Positions 14,980 through 23,786 are shown, numbered from the stretch's first letter. The stretch: DNA of 38,430 nucleotides from Ruminococcus sp. (GCA_019420505.1 JAHZHC010000022.1:1-38430), one strand, 5' to 3'. Translations and numbers: made by a program. Notes: a model not told the origin generated them from the sequence alone.

Positions 14980-15147
14980 TTATCTCACCCTCTCAATTTA
15001 AATTAAGCAAAATTTCTTTTACCCAATCTTATTTTTTGCATTTCAAAACAACTATATACAAGGAGATTATTACTTTAATTCATTGTAATTTCTGCTAAAT
15101 AAATTTTTATAATCAAACTGAATTCATAAAAAATATTAAAGCTAAGT

Positions 15148-15160
15148 GTTTACAGTAAAC
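15148..15160. promoter_or_regulatory. Palindrome over the leuC -35 element
   Basis: GTTTACAGTAAAC is a perfect 6-bp inverted repeat around a central A. It covers the -35 hexamer TTTACA, the position expected of a repressor operator. Confidence 0.4.
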
Positions 15161-15177
15161 TGAAAATATGATATAAT
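15149..15177 (+). promoter_or_regulatory. SigA-type promoter of the leuC operon
   Basis: TTTACA (15149-15154) and TATAAT (15172-15177) are separated by 17 bp. The leader is about 45 nt, too short for a T-box or a leader-peptide attenuator. Confidence 0.8.
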
Positions 15178-15227
15178 AATATATGTATATATAAATTATT
15201 TTATTTAAATAAGGAGTTAATGTTATT

Positions 15228-16490
15228 ATGGGTATGACAATGACACAAAAAATTCTTGCAGCTCATGCAGGACTTGACGAGGTCAAAGCCGGTCAGCTTA
15301 TTATGGCAAATCTTGATTTAGTGCTTGGAAACGATGTTACCTCACCGGTTGCTATTAACGAGTTTAACAAAGCCGGATTTGACAGCATTTTTGACAGAGA
15401 AAAAATCACAATGGTTATGGATCACTTTACACCTAATAAAGATATCAAGGCCGCCGGTCAATGTAAACAGTGCCGTGATTTCTGCGGTGAATATGATATA
15501 ACACATTATTATGATGTGGGAGATATGGGAATTGAGCATGCATTACTGCCTGAAAAAGGACTTGTTGCTCCGGGTGACTGTGTAATCGGTGCTGATTCGC
15601 ATACCTGTACATACGGCGCTCTCGGTGCATTTTCAACCGGAATCGGTTCTACAGACATGTGTGCAGGAATGGCAAAGGGAAAAACCTGGTTTAAGGTTCC
15701 TGCCGCAATAAAATTCAACATTACAGGCAAGCTTCCTGAATATTCAGCAGCTAAGGATGTTATTCTTCACATAATCGGTATGATCGGTGTTGACGGCGCT
15801 CTTTATAAATCTATGGAATTTTCAGGAGAAGGACTGAAAAATCTTTCAATGGAAGACAGGCTATGCATGGCTAATATGGCTATTGAAGCAGGTGCTAAAA
15901 ACGGTATTTTTGCTGTTGATGAAATAACACTTGATTATATTAAGGACAAGGTTAATAAGGAATATAAAATCTATGAGGCTGATGCCGACGCTGAATACGA
16001 GGCTGTTTATGATATCTGTCTTGATGATATCAAGCCTACCGTTGCATTCCCTCATCTGCCTGAAAATGCAAAAACTTTTGATAATATTGATGATGTTAAA
16101 ATTGATCAGGTGGTTATTGGGTCATGTACAAACGGCAGAATTGAGGATATGAGATGTGCCGCAGAAATACTCAAGGGAAAAAGGATTGCCGACAATGTAA
16201 GGTGCATTGTAATTCCTGCTACTCAAAAGGTTTATCTTCAGGCTATGAAAGAAGGACTTCTTGAAATCTTTATCAATGCAGGCTGTGCAGTTTCAACGCC
16301 TACCTGCGGGCCATGCCTCGGAGGACATATGGGTATTCTTGCAAAAGGTGAAAGAGCCGTTGCTACTACTAACAGAAATTTTGTGGGAAGAATGGGACAT
16401 CCTGAATCAGAAGTATATCTTGCTTCTCCTTATGTTGCTGCCGCTTCGGCAATAACAGGAAAAATTTCTCAGCCATCAGAGGTAATGTAA
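15228..16490 (+). CDS. leuC: 3-isopropylmalate dehydratase large subunit
   Basis: With LeuD this enzyme isomerises 2-isopropylmalate to 3-isopropylmalate in leucine synthesis. It belongs to the shorter LeuC/HacA-type group of the aconitase family (420 aa). The three cysteines that hold the [4Fe-4S] cluster are visible: Cys300 in IGSCTNGR, and Cys360 and Cys363 in TCGPCLGG. The substrate-binding GADSHTCTYGALGAF segment is at 121-135. Members of this group can also be homoaconitase or citramalate-pathway enzymes, so the exact substrate is inferred from the paired leuD. AAGGAG precedes the ATG. leuA and leuB are not in the window. Confidence 0.93.
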   Translation: MGMTMTQKILAAHAGLDEVKAGQLIMANLDLVLGNDVTSPVAINEFNKAGFDSIFDREKITMVMDHFTPNKDIKAAGQCKQCRDFCGEYDITHYYDVGDMGIEHALLPEKGLVAPGDCVIGADSHTCTYGALGAFSTGIGSTDMCAGMAKGKTWFKVPAAIKFNITGKLPEYSAAKDVILHIIGMIGVDGALYKSMEFSGEGLKNLSMEDRLCMANMAIEAGAKNGIFAVDEITLDYIKDKVNKEYKIYEADADAEYEAVYDICLDDIKPTVAFPHLPENAKTFDNIDDVKIDQVVIGSCTNGRIEDMRCAAEILKGKRIADNVRCIVIPATQKVYLQAMKEGLLEIFINAGCAVSTPTCGPCLGGHMGILAKGERAVATTNRNFVGRMGHPESEVYLASPYVAAASAITGKISQPSEVM

Positions 16491-16491
16491 T

Positions 16492-16791
16492 ATGGTAAAA
16501 CATATTATTATATGGAATTTTAAAGATGAACTAACTGACAAGCAGAAAATTGAACGCAGAAAAGAAATAAAAAACGGTCTTGAAAGCCTTAAAGGAAAAA
16601 TAGACGGTTTAGAAGATATAAAGGTTTATACAGATTTTTTGGATTCATCAAACGGCGATCTGATGCTTTATTCACTTTTTTCCGATGAGCAGGCTCTTAA
16701 AGCTTATCAAACAAATCCGGAACATCTGAAGGTTGCTGAGATTGTAAGAGCATCCGTAAGTTCAAGAAAATGCGTTGATTTTGAAGTTTAA
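16492..16791 (+). CDS. Dabb (stress-responsive alpha-beta barrel) domain protein
   Basis: This 99-aa protein is a single Dabb domain. Its N-terminal strand is VKHIIIWNFKDE, with the characteristic His near the start, a middle helix with LKGKIDGLEDIKVY, and the segment LYSLFSDEQALKAYQTNPEH. Dabb proteins are small dimeric alpha/beta barrels. Some degrade or cyclise small molecules, but most have no known function. It begins 1 bp after the leuC stop and ends 33 bp before leuD, so it lies inside the isomerase operon. This suggests a link to leucine synthesis or to the Fe-S enzyme, without proof. Confidence 0.85.
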   Translation: MVKHIIIWNFKDELTDKQKIERRKEIKNGLESLKGKIDGLEDIKVYTDFLDSSNGDLMLYSLFSDEQALKAYQTNPEHLKVAEIVRASVSSRKCVDFEV

Positions 16792-16824
16792 TTTTAACAT
16801 TGACCTATGAAAGGATAGATTTTA

Positions 16825-17307
16825 ATGAAAGCTACAGGCAGAGTACATAAATACGGAGATAATGTTGATACTGACGTAATAATTCCTGCAAGATATCTTA
16901 ATACCACCGACCACAAGGAGCTTGCGGCTCATTGTATGGAAGATATAGATATCAATTTTACCCAAAAAGTAAAACAGGGCGACATTATGGTTGCGGAAAG
17001 CAACTTCGGATGCGGTTCTTCCCGTGAACACGCACCTATTGCTATTAAAGCAAGCGGAATTTCATGTGTTATTGCAAAAACCTTTGCAAGAATTTTTTAC
17101 AGAAATTCAATTAACATAGGACTTCCTATTATAGAATGTCCTGAAGCCGCAGAAAAAATCAATGATGGAGATGAAGTAGAAATTGATTTTGACAGCGGCA
17201 TCATAACAAATAAAACTAAAAATGAGACATATCAGGGTACTGCATTTCCTGAGTTTCTGATTAATATTATTAACAAAAACGGATTACTCAATTCACTAAA
17301 GGATTAA
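16825..17307 (+). CDS. leuD: 3-isopropylmalate dehydratase small subunit
   Basis: This is the small subunit that completes the LeuCD isomerase. The swivel-domain signature NFGCGSSREHAP lies at residues 60-71. The N-terminal GDNVDTDVIIPARYL is typical of the short LeuD/HacB group. Its 160 aa match the group that pairs with 420-aa large subunits. AAAGGA precedes the ATG. It is the last gene of the leuC-Dabb-leuD unit and is followed by a terminator. Confidence 0.95.
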   Translation: MKATGRVHKYGDNVDTDVIIPARYLNTTDHKELAAHCMEDIDINFTQKVKQGDIMVAESNFGCGSSREHAPIAIKASGISCVIAKTFARIFYRNSINIGLPIIECPEAAEKINDGDEVEIDFDSGIITNKTKNETYQGTAFPEFLINIINKNGLLNSLKD

Positions 17308-17310
17308 TAA

Positions 17311-17348
17311 AAAAGCACTCTCGAAAAATAAAATTCGAGAGTGTTTTT
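17311..17348. terminator. Bidirectional terminator between leuD and the HAD gene
   Basis: CACTCTCGAA (17316-17325) pairs with TTCGAGAGTG (17334-17343), flanked by an A-run on the left and a T-run on the right. Confidence 0.88.
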
Positions 17349-17368
17349 ATTTGAATTAGACTTTTCCG

Positions 17369-18151
17369 TCATTTAAAAATCCGTCTGATTTCTTTAGTAA
17401 CAGAAAAATCATTATTTGATCCGATAATATATTTTGCAGTTTCCTTACATCTTTTATGTGCATTTTCCATTGCATAACTATGCTCGACACTTTCCAGCAT
17501 TTCAATATCATTCAGAAAATCTCCGAATGCCGCCGATTCTTCTCTTGTTATACCCATTTTCTTTTGTATTACTTTTAAGCCCTCGCCTTTATTTACACCG
17601 GCATTCATCAGATCTGTCCAGCACCTGCCGGAAAGAGCCACGTTAACCTTATCACCGAATTTTCCTCTTAAAATCACATTCCCGTGGTCTTCAATTCCCT
17701 TTTCCTCAAAAACAGCAATTTTAAAAATATCATCACTGCATGATGTCAAGTCACTCAGAAAAACAGCATTGTTATAATAAGTACCTATTTCGGTTCTGTA
17801 TATATTGTCCGAACTGCTGTAATAAGTACCTTTTTTCCCGCAAAGCAATGCGGTAAGTCCATTTTCGTTACAGCACTTTATTATTTCACAGACGGTTTCG
17901 TGAGGTATAATTGAGATACTTATAAGTTCACCGTTATATACGATATAAGCTCCATTATCACAAATAAAAGACAATTTATGAGCATAATCAGCAAACTGAA
18001 TTGAAAGTGCGCTGTAGCTTCTTCCGCTTGCAATAACAAATGACGCTTCTTTACTTTCAATCAGATCAAGCGTTTGTTCAAAATCAGGAGGCAATTGCTT
18101 TTTATCATTAAGCAATGTTCCGTCGATATCTGAAGCAATAAGTTTTATCAT
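17369..18151 (-). CDS. HAD superfamily Cof-type phosphatase
   Basis: Cof-like HAD hydrolases dephosphorylate small metabolites such as sugar phosphates and cofactors. Motif I is SDIDGTLL with nucleophile Asp8 and acid/base Asp10. Motif II is in VIASGRSYSAL. Motif IV is GDFLNDIEML near residue 215. The central cap region is of the C2B type, and 260 aa is typical. CGGAGGA precedes the ATG. It follows the 4HBT thioesterase gene by 45 bp and is probably cotranscribed with it. The substrate cannot be told from the sequence. Confidence 0.92.
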   Translation of the reverse strand: MIKLIASDIDGTLLNDKKQLPPDFEQTLDLIESKEASFVIASGRSYSALSIQFADYAHKLSFICDNGAYIVYNGELISISIIPHETVCEIIKCCNENGLTALLCGKKGTYYSSSDNIYRTEIGTYYNNAVFLSDLTSCSDDIFKIAVFEEKGIEDHGNVILRGKFGDKVNVALSGRCWTDLMNAGVNKGEGLKVIQKKMGITREESAAFGDFLNDIEMLESVEHSYAMENAHKRCKETAKYIIGSNNDFSVTKEIRRIFK

Positions 18152-18196
18152 TTTTTCCTCCGATAAATTTTAAATATAAAAAATTACATCAATATA

Positions 18197-18631
18197 TCAA
18201 GTTTCTTCTAAAGCTTCGTTAAACACTCTGAAAATATCCGGAAATTCTTTTTGGGTACGGATAGGTCTCATATTTTTATTAGTAAGACAATGTTCGGTTC
18301 TGCAAATTGCTGACAGCTTTTCACCGGCTGTAACATTGATAATTTTATATTCCAAAGTCATTTTACATCCATTAAAATATGTTACTGAGGAATAAATTTT
18401 GAATATGTCATCAAATCTTACCGGAAATTTATATTGACATTGTACTGAAAGGACCGGGATCATTACACCGTCCTCCTCCATTTTTTCAAAAGGATATCCG
18501 GCTTCTGAAAGCATATGAATCCTCGCTTCTTCAAGCCAACGAATATAGTTGGAATGATGAACAATTCCCATTTTATCTGTTTCATAATAATAAGCTCTGC
18601 GAGTATAAGGACTGATCTCACTTGATTTCAT
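18197..18631 (-). CDS. 4-hydroxybenzoyl-CoA thioesterase (YbgC/FadM) family protein
   Basis: This is a single hot-dog-fold acyl-CoA thioesterase of 144 aa. The active-site signature YYETDKMGIVHHSNYIRWLE near residues 15-34 carries the catalytic Asp and the conserved His. Family members hydrolyse short- or medium-chain acyl-CoA. It is the first gene of a two-gene minus-strand unit with the HAD phosphatase. GAGAGGAG precedes the ATG. The promoter lies directly upstream and is divergent from the DUF951-prfA operon. Confidence 0.92.
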   Translation of the reverse strand: MKSSEISPYTRRAYYYETDKMGIVHHSNYIRWLEEARIHMLSEAGYPFEKMEEDGVMIPVLSVQCQYKFPVRFDDIFKIYSSVTYFNGCKMTLEYKIINVTAGEKLSAICRTEHCLTNKNMRPIRTQKEFPDIFRVFNEALEET

Positions 18632-18662
18632 TATTTTAATGCTCCTCTCTTTTTACATATTT

Positions 18663-18691
18663 ATTATATACCATTTTCATAAAAATAGCAA
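18663..18691 (-). promoter_or_regulatory. SigA-type promoter of the 4HBT thioesterase-HAD pair
   Basis: On the minus strand TTGCTA (18686-18691) and TATAAT (18663-18668) are separated by 17 bp. Confidence 0.78.
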
Positions 18692-18733
18692 CTTTTATAC
18701 TCAATTAAAGAAATAAAAACAATAACGCAAATG

Positions 18734-18762
18734 TTGCCTTTTATTTTTTTTTATGATATACT
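18734..18762 (+). promoter_or_regulatory. SigA-type promoter of the DUF951-prfA operon
   Basis: TTGCCT (18734-18739) and TATACT (18757-18762) are separated by 17 bp, and TGa just before the -10 gives an extended -10. Confidence 0.75.
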
Positions 18763-18802
18763 ATAATGTATATGTTTAATTCATAAGAAAGGATGGGTTG
18801 AA

Positions 18803-18991
18803 TTGGATATATCCAAGGGAGATGTACTCATAATGAAAAAAAAGCATCCATGCGGAGATAATAAAATGCTTGTTCTTCGTTCGGGAATGGATTTCAAACT
18901 GAGATGCAGCGGCTGCGGACGTGAATTCATGATACCCCGCAGTAAAGCTGAAAAAAATGTGAAAACAGTTATAAAGGAAGCTGAATCTTAG
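18803..18991 (+). CDS. DUF951 domain protein, 62 aa
   Basis: This matches the small DUF951 family of Firmicutes: GDVLIMKKKHPCG at the N-terminus, GMDFKLRCSGCGREFMIPR in the middle, and a charged tail. Cysteines at HPCG and CSGCG could hold a metal, and the fold may be an SH3-like nucleic acid-binding barrel, but no function is known. It begins with TTG at 18803. AAAGGA is 9 nt upstream, and the family's conserved start (xxGDVxxMKK) requires these residues, so the internal ATG at 18833 would be too late. It is the first gene of the prfA operon, 57 bp before prfA. Confidence 0.85.
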   Translation: MDISKGDVLIMKKKHPCGDNKMLVLRSGMDFKLRCSGCGREFMIPRSKAEKNVKTVIKEAES

Positions 18992-19048
18992 CTGTGTATT
19001 TCACAGATGATTTTCGCTTAAAATTATTATAACAAGGAGAATTAACAT

Positions 19049-20128
19049 ATGTTTGAAAAACTTAAAGCTTTAGAAGATAAATTTAATGAGATAAACGAAA
19101 GACTTATGCAGCCTGATGTGGTAAATGATCACGGTCAATATACTGCGTTAATGAAGGAATACAGTAATCTTCAGCCTATTGCAGAAAAATTTAAAGAGTA
19201 TAAACAAGCTAAAAACGCTAATGACGAGGCATTGGAACTGCTTAACGGCGGCGGTCTTGACAAGGATTTCAAGGAAATGGTTCAGGAACAGCTTGATGAA
19301 AGCAAAAAGTCAATGGAATCCCTTGGAGAAGAACTTAAGATTCTGCTTTTACCTAAAGATCCTAACGATGAAAAAAATGTAATCGTTGAAATAAGAGGCG
19401 GAGCCGGAGGTGAGGAAGCAGCTCTTTTTGCAAACTCCCTCTACAGAATGTATACACTCTATGCCGCTTCAAAGGGATGGAATATTGATATACTCAATGC
19501 CAATGAAACTGAGCTTGGCGGCTATAAAGAAATATCATTTTCAATAGAAGGAAGCGGCGCTTATTCACGTTTCAAATACGAAAGCGGAGTTCACAGAGTT
19601 CAGCGTGTTCCTGAAACAGAATCCCAAGGCCGTGTTCACACTTCAACAGTTACAGTAGCCGTTCTTCCTGAAGCTGATGAAGTAGAACTTGACCTTAATG
19701 AAGAAAAAGACCTTAAAATTGACGTCTTCCGTTCTTCCGGCGCCGGCGGACAGCATATTAACAAAACCTCATCTGCTATAAGAATCACACACATCCCAAC
19801 AGGTATGGTTGTAGAATGTCAGGACGAACGTTCACAGCACAAGAATAAGGATAAAGCGCTGAAAGTCCTGAGATCAAGACTTCTTGATATAAAACAGGCT
19901 GAACATGACAACAAGATTGCTTCCGAAAGACGTTCACAGGTAGGAACCGGCGACAGATCCGAACGTATTCGTACTTATAATTATCCGGAAGGACGTATTT
20001 CTGACCACAGAATCGGACTTACTATATATCGTCTTGAATATATACTAAACGGAAACCTTGACGAAGTTATAGACGCTCTCGCAACAGCAGATCAGGCCGC
20101 AAAGCTTTCTCAGCAGGAAGAAGCATAA
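19049..20128 (+). CDS. prfA: Peptide chain release factor 1
   Basis: RF1 ends translation at UAA and UAG. The catalytic GGQ is at residues 233-235 (SSGAGGQHINKTSSA). The stop-codon-reading PxT motif is Pro188-Glu189-Thr190 in RVPETESQGRVH, which identifies RF1 and not RF2. The length of 359 aa is normal. AAGGAG precedes the ATG. The usual neighbour prmC (the methyltransferase for this Gln) is absent here. Downstream it is 1 bp from the sua5 gene, so the two are cotranscribed. Confidence 0.98.
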   Translation: MFEKLKALEDKFNEINERLMQPDVVNDHGQYTALMKEYSNLQPIAEKFKEYKQAKNANDEALELLNGGGLDKDFKEMVQEQLDESKKSMESLGEELKILLLPKDPNDEKNVIVEIRGGAGGEEAALFANSLYRMYTLYAASKGWNIDILNANETELGGYKEISFSIEGSGAYSRFKYESGVHRVQRVPETESQGRVHTSTVTVAVLPEADEVELDLNEEKDLKIDVFRSSGAGGQHINKTSSAIRITHIPTGMVVECQDERSQHKNKDKALKVLRSRLLDIKQAEHDNKIASERRSQVGTGDRSERIRTYNYPEGRISDHRIGLTIYRLEYILNGNLDEVIDALATADQAAKLSQQEEA

Positions 20129-20129
20129 A

Positions 20130-21149
20130 ATGAAATATAATACTGAAATTTTAGATAACAGCGAAATATCCATAGCTAAAGCTGCGGAATTTCTGAAAAG
20201 CAACGAAGTTGTAGGTATACCTACCGAAACTGTTTATGGACTTGCAGCAAACGCTTTTAATGAACAAGCGGTTAAAAAAATCTTTTTAGCAAAAGGACGT
20301 CCGTCTGATAATCCGCTTATAGTGCATATTTCTGATTTGGTGATGATAAAAGAGCTTGTAACTGAAATACCTGAGCTTGCCGTTAAATGTGCTGAAAAAT
20401 TCTGGCCGGGACCTCTCACTATGATCTTGCCTAAAAGCGATAAAATTCCCAGAATTACAAGCGGAGGACTTGATACAGTGGGTATAAGGATGCCATCACA
20501 CAAAACCGCAAGGGAATTAATCAGAAAATGCGGTTTTCCACTGGCGGCGCCTTCGGCTAACCTATCTGGAAGTCCATCGCCGACAACCGCAGAACATGTT
20601 TATAGTGATATGAAAGGTAGGATTCCATGCATTATTGACGGCGGATTTTCAGCTGTAGGAGTGGAATCCACTGTCATATCATTTGAAAATAACGGCATAC
20701 GACTTCTTCGTCCGGGATTCGTTTCCGCAGAAGATTTAAAAGATATCACTGATAATGTTTTAATTGATGACGGCGTTTTACATATGCTAAAAAAAGATGC
20801 TGTAGCTGCATCTCCGGGCATGAAATATAAGCACTACTCTCCTAAAGCCGATGTAGTACTTATTGACAGTGATATTGACAAATTCAGAAAATACATCAGA
20901 GATCATAACGATGAAGGAATCTGGTGCATGACTTTTTCGGATAATGATCTTAATGGCATTGACATACCGTTTATATCATATGGAAATACTGATATTGAAC
21001 AAGCTCATATGCTTTTTGATGTTCTCAGAGAATTAGATAAAAAAGGAGCAAAAAAAGTATTTGCAAGATGTCCCGATAAATCAGGAGTAGGTCTTGCTGT
21101 TTATAACAGAATTTTAAGGTCCGCAGGATTTCAGGTGATCAGGTTATGA
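20130..21149 (+). CDS. ywlC: L-threonylcarbamoyladenylate synthase (Sua5/YwlC)
   Basis: The enzyme makes threonylcarbamoyl-AMP from threonine, bicarbonate and ATP, the first step of the t6A modification in tRNAs that read ANN codons. The YrdC domain covers about residues 10-200, with GIPTETVYGLAANA (30-43), the KGRPSDNPL loop and SANLSGSPSPT. A C-terminal Sua5 domain (about 215-339) is present, so this is the long Sua5 form and not the short TsaC. It starts 1 bp after prfA and its stop overlaps the coaE start, which shows translational coupling. Confidence 0.95.
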   Translation: MKYNTEILDNSEISIAKAAEFLKSNEVVGIPTETVYGLAANAFNEQAVKKIFLAKGRPSDNPLIVHISDLVMIKELVTEIPELAVKCAEKFWPGPLTMILPKSDKIPRITSGGLDTVGIRMPSHKTARELIRKCGFPLAAPSANLSGSPSPTTAEHVYSDMKGRIPCIIDGGFSAVGVESTVISFENNGIRLLRPGFVSAEDLKDITDNVLIDDGVLHMLKKDAVAASPGMKYKHYSPKADVVLIDSDIDKFRKYIRDHNDEGIWCMTFSDNDLNGIDIPFISYGNTDIEQAHMLFDVLRELDKKGAKKVFARCPDKSGVGLAVYNRILRSAGFQVIRL

Positions 21150-21757
21150 AAAAGTGCATAATTACGGGACTTACCGGTCAAAGCGGAGCGGGAAAAACTA
21201 TGGTAAGCAATGCTTTTAAAGAAAATGGATTTGCCGTTATCAACTGTGATTTAATTTCAAGAGATGTAACAAAAAGCGGCAGTAAGTGTAACAAAGAGCT
21301 GTCAAAATTATTTCCCGATTGTTTTGATGAAAATCTTAATCTTGACAGACAGGCGCTTGCTAAAATAGTATTCAGTGATAAAAGAAGTCTTGATCTGCTC
21401 AATAACACCATTTTTCCCTACATCACAAAAGCTATAATTACTGAGATTAATAAGCTTAATGATAAAAATATTAACTACATTCTTTTGGATGCACCTACTC
21501 TTTTTGAAGCAGGTATTGATAAACTCTGCAATGTAATAGTAAGCTGTATTGCAGACAAAGAAACAAGAATAAAACGTATTGCTTTAAGAGATAATATTTC
21601 GCAGGAACTTATCGAAAAAAGATTTGAGTCTCAGAACAGCGAACAGTTTTTTATTGAACACTCAGACTTTATTATTGAAAATAATAAGGATAAACACGCA
21701 GCTTTAATGCAATGTGAAGAAATAATTAAAATAATTAAGAGGAGATTTAATGACTAA
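21146..21757 (+). CDS. coaE: Dephospho-CoA kinase
   Basis: CoaE phosphorylates dephospho-CoA at the ribose 3'-OH, the last step of coenzyme A synthesis. The P-loop GQSGAGKT is at residues 11-18, with the conserved INCDLISRDV segment after it and the LLDAPTLFEAG motif near residue 118. The 203-aa length is typical. Its ATG overlaps the stop of the preceding gene (ATGA) and its own end overlaps the next start by 8 nt. Confidence 0.95.
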   Translation: MKKCIITGLTGQSGAGKTMVSNAFKENGFAVINCDLISRDVTKSGSKCNKELSKLFPDCFDENLNLDRQALAKIVFSDKRSLDLLNNTIFPYITKAIITEINKLNDKNINYILLDAPTLFEAGIDKLCNVIVSCIADKETRIKRIALRDNISQELIEKRFESQNSEQFFIEHSDFIIENNKDKHAALMQCEEIIKIIKRRFND

Positions 21758-22385
21758 AAAGAGAAAGAAAAATAAAACCCGTATCAAAAAAGCTCCTTTT
21801 GTTATAATATTTTTGATACTGGCGGCAGTTTTGATTTTTCATCATTTTGATTATATTTCGGAAAAAGCCAAGGAGTTTAGTCCGAACGCTTTCACTTACC
21901 CCACAAAATATGAGGAATATGTAATTAAATATTCAAATGAATTTGATATTGATCCCAGATTTATTTATGCGGTTATAAATACAGAAAGCCATTTTGATCC
22001 CAAAGCAACTTCAGATGTTGGGGCAAGAGGACTGATGCAGCTTATGGAAGACGCATATGATTGGGTCAAATTCCGACTTGATGATACACGAACACACACA
22101 TATGATGATATGTATGATCCTGAGCTTAATATAGAATACGGAACATATATGCTCAAATATTTATATGATAAATATAATTCCTATGAGCTTGCTTCCGCAG
22201 CTTATCACGGAGGAATGGGTGCAGTTGATGGCTGGATAAGCGACGGAACGGTAAATCCTGAACAATTCAGTCTTGAAGATATACCATCAGATGTTACAGC
22301 AAATTACATATATAAGGTGACAACTGCCTATAATAAATATAAAGAAAAAACTGAGGAGGAAATTTATAATGGACAAAAAAACTGA
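21750..22385 (+). CDS. Membrane-anchored lytic transglycosylase (SLT domain)
   Basis: This enzyme cleaves the glycan strands of peptidoglycan with formation of 1,6-anhydro-muropeptides. A basic N-terminus is followed by one transmembrane helix (about 16-31). The SLT domain covers about 55-190, with catalytic Glu79 in AVINTESHFDPKA, then GARGLMQL (91-98) and AAYHGGMGAV. AGAGGAG precedes the ATG, which overlaps the coaE end. Its 3' end overlaps the M18 gene by 17 nt. The placement among tRNA and CoA genes seems to be operon packing more than shared function. Confidence 0.93.
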   Translation: MTKKRKKNKTRIKKAPFVIIFLILAAVLIFHHFDYISEKAKEFSPNAFTYPTKYEEYVIKYSNEFDIDPRFIYAVINTESHFDPKATSDVGARGLMQLMEDAYDWVKFRLDDTRTHTYDDMYDPELNIEYGTYMLKYLYDKYNSYELASAAYHGGMGAVDGWISDGTVNPEQFSLEDIPSDVTANYIYKVTTAYNKYKEKTEEEIYNGQKN

Positions 22386-23778
22386 AAAATCACAGGCTGA
22401 AAAGCTGGAGGAAAAATTGATTTCCAATCATAAAAATGCCGGTTTGATTTTAAGTGATGATAAACTTAAAAAAGCCGATAAATTTTCCGATGGTTATAAA
22501 GAATTTCTTGATAAGGCCAAAACAGAACGTGAAGCTGTATCAGAAACGGTTGCTATGGCTGAAAAATGCGGATTTGAAAAGTATGAATCAGATAAAAAAT
22601 ATGGCGAGGGTGATAAATTTTATTTTGTTAACCGAAAAAAAGCTGTAATTCTTACTGTAATGGGTAAAAGACCGCTTTCGGACGGTATACATCTCGCTGC
22701 TGCACACATTGATTCGCCCAGACTTGATCTGAAACAAAATCCTTTATATGAGGATCAGGAAATAGCTTTGTTCAAAACACATTATTACGGCGGAATAAAG
22801 AAATATCAATGGACGGCAATTCCTCTTTCACTTCATGGAGTTATAGTAAAATCCGATGGTGAAACTGTTACTGTAAACATCGGCGAGGATAAGAATGACC
22901 CTGTGTTCTGCGTAACAGACCTGCTTCCTCATCTCGCTTCTGCACAGATGAAAAGAACGCCTGCCGAACTTATCAAAGGAGAGGAACTGAATATTCTTGT
23001 CGGTTCACGTCCTTTTAAAGATGACAATGTTTCTAACAAAGTGAAGCTTAATATAATGGCTATTCTCAATGAAAAATACGGAATTGTTGAGGATGATTTT
23101 ATTTCTGCTGAACTTGAAGCAGTACCGCAGTTCAAAGCTTGTGATGTTGGATTTGACAGAAGCATGGTAGGAGCATACGGACAGGATGACAGAGTTTGTG
23201 CTTATACTGCACTTGAAGCTATTTTAAAATGCAAAAATCCTAAACACACCTGCATGACTGTTCTGACTGATAAAGAAGAAACAGGAAGCGACGGAAATAC
23301 AGGACTTAACAGTTCTTATCTTCCCTACTTCATTTCAAATCTTGCAAAGACTTACGGTCTGGACGGATATAACGTTATTTCTGCTTCACAGTGTCTGTCA
23401 GCAGATGTTAACGCCGCTGTTGATCCAACCTTTCCTGATGTAACCGAGTCAAGAAATGCTTCAAAAATAAACTATGGCGTAGTAGCTACAAAATTCACAG
23501 GCTCAAGAGGAAAATCAGGCACCTCAGACGCATCTGCGGAATTTGTAGGCAGAGTCCGCAGATTGTTTGACAAAAACAATATAATCTGGCAGACAGGCGA
23601 ACTTGGAAAAGTAGATATGGGCGGCGGCGGAACCGTTGCTCAATATATCGCTAATCTTAATATGGATGTTATTGATGTCGGTGTACCGGTGCTCTCAATG
23701 CACGCACCTTTTGAGGTAACGTCAAAAATTGATATTTATATGGCTTATAAGGCATTTTCAGTATTTTTTGAGGACTAA
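22369..23778 (+). CDS. M18 family aminopeptidase
   Basis: This is a dinuclear zinc (or cobalt) aminopeptidase of the M18 family, 469 aa, which trims N-terminal residues (often acidic) from peptides. Putative metal ligands and catalytic residues are visible in order: His113 in AAHIDSPRLDL, Asp in YGQDDRVCAY (273-274), the EE pair 303-304 in DKEETGSDG, Asp in SADVNAAVDP, and His in SMHAPFEV near the C-terminus. These proteins form dodecamers in the cytosol. GAGGAA precedes the ATG inside the preceding gene. It is the last gene of the prfA operon, closed by a terminator. Confidence 0.95.
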   Translation: MDKKTEKSQAEKLEEKLISNHKNAGLILSDDKLKKADKFSDGYKEFLDKAKTEREAVSETVAMAEKCGFEKYESDKKYGEGDKFYFVNRKKAVILTVMGKRPLSDGIHLAAAHIDSPRLDLKQNPLYEDQEIALFKTHYYGGIKKYQWTAIPLSLHGVIVKSDGETVTVNIGEDKNDPVFCVTDLLPHLASAQMKRTPAELIKGEELNILVGSRPFKDDNVSNKVKLNIMAILNEKYGIVEDDFISAELEAVPQFKACDVGFDRSMVGAYGQDDRVCAYTALEAILKCKNPKHTCMTVLTDKEETGSDGNTGLNSSYLPYFISNLAKTYGLDGYNVISASQCLSADVNAAVDPTFPDVTESRNASKINYGVVATKFTGSRGKSGTSDASAEFVGRVRRLFDKNNIIWQTGELGKVDMGGGGTVAQYIANLNMDVIDVGVPVLSMHAPFEVTSKIDIYMAYKAFSVFFED

Positions 23779-23786
23779 AATTTATT

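Noticed and set aside
14819..15001. Plus-strand 60-codon hydrophobic frame
   Set aside because: It is antisense to the 57-aa gene and lacks a ribosome binding site; the start falls just after a terminator.
15059..15075. Orphan AAGGAG with no start codon downstream
   Set aside because: Looks like a ribosome binding site but the following bases give no usable start or frame; likely chance in AT/AG-rich DNA.
15002..15227. Possible T-box or leucine leader peptide before leuC
   Set aside because: The promoter lies only about 50 bp from leuC and no leucine-rich leader frame, specifier hairpin or terminator is present.
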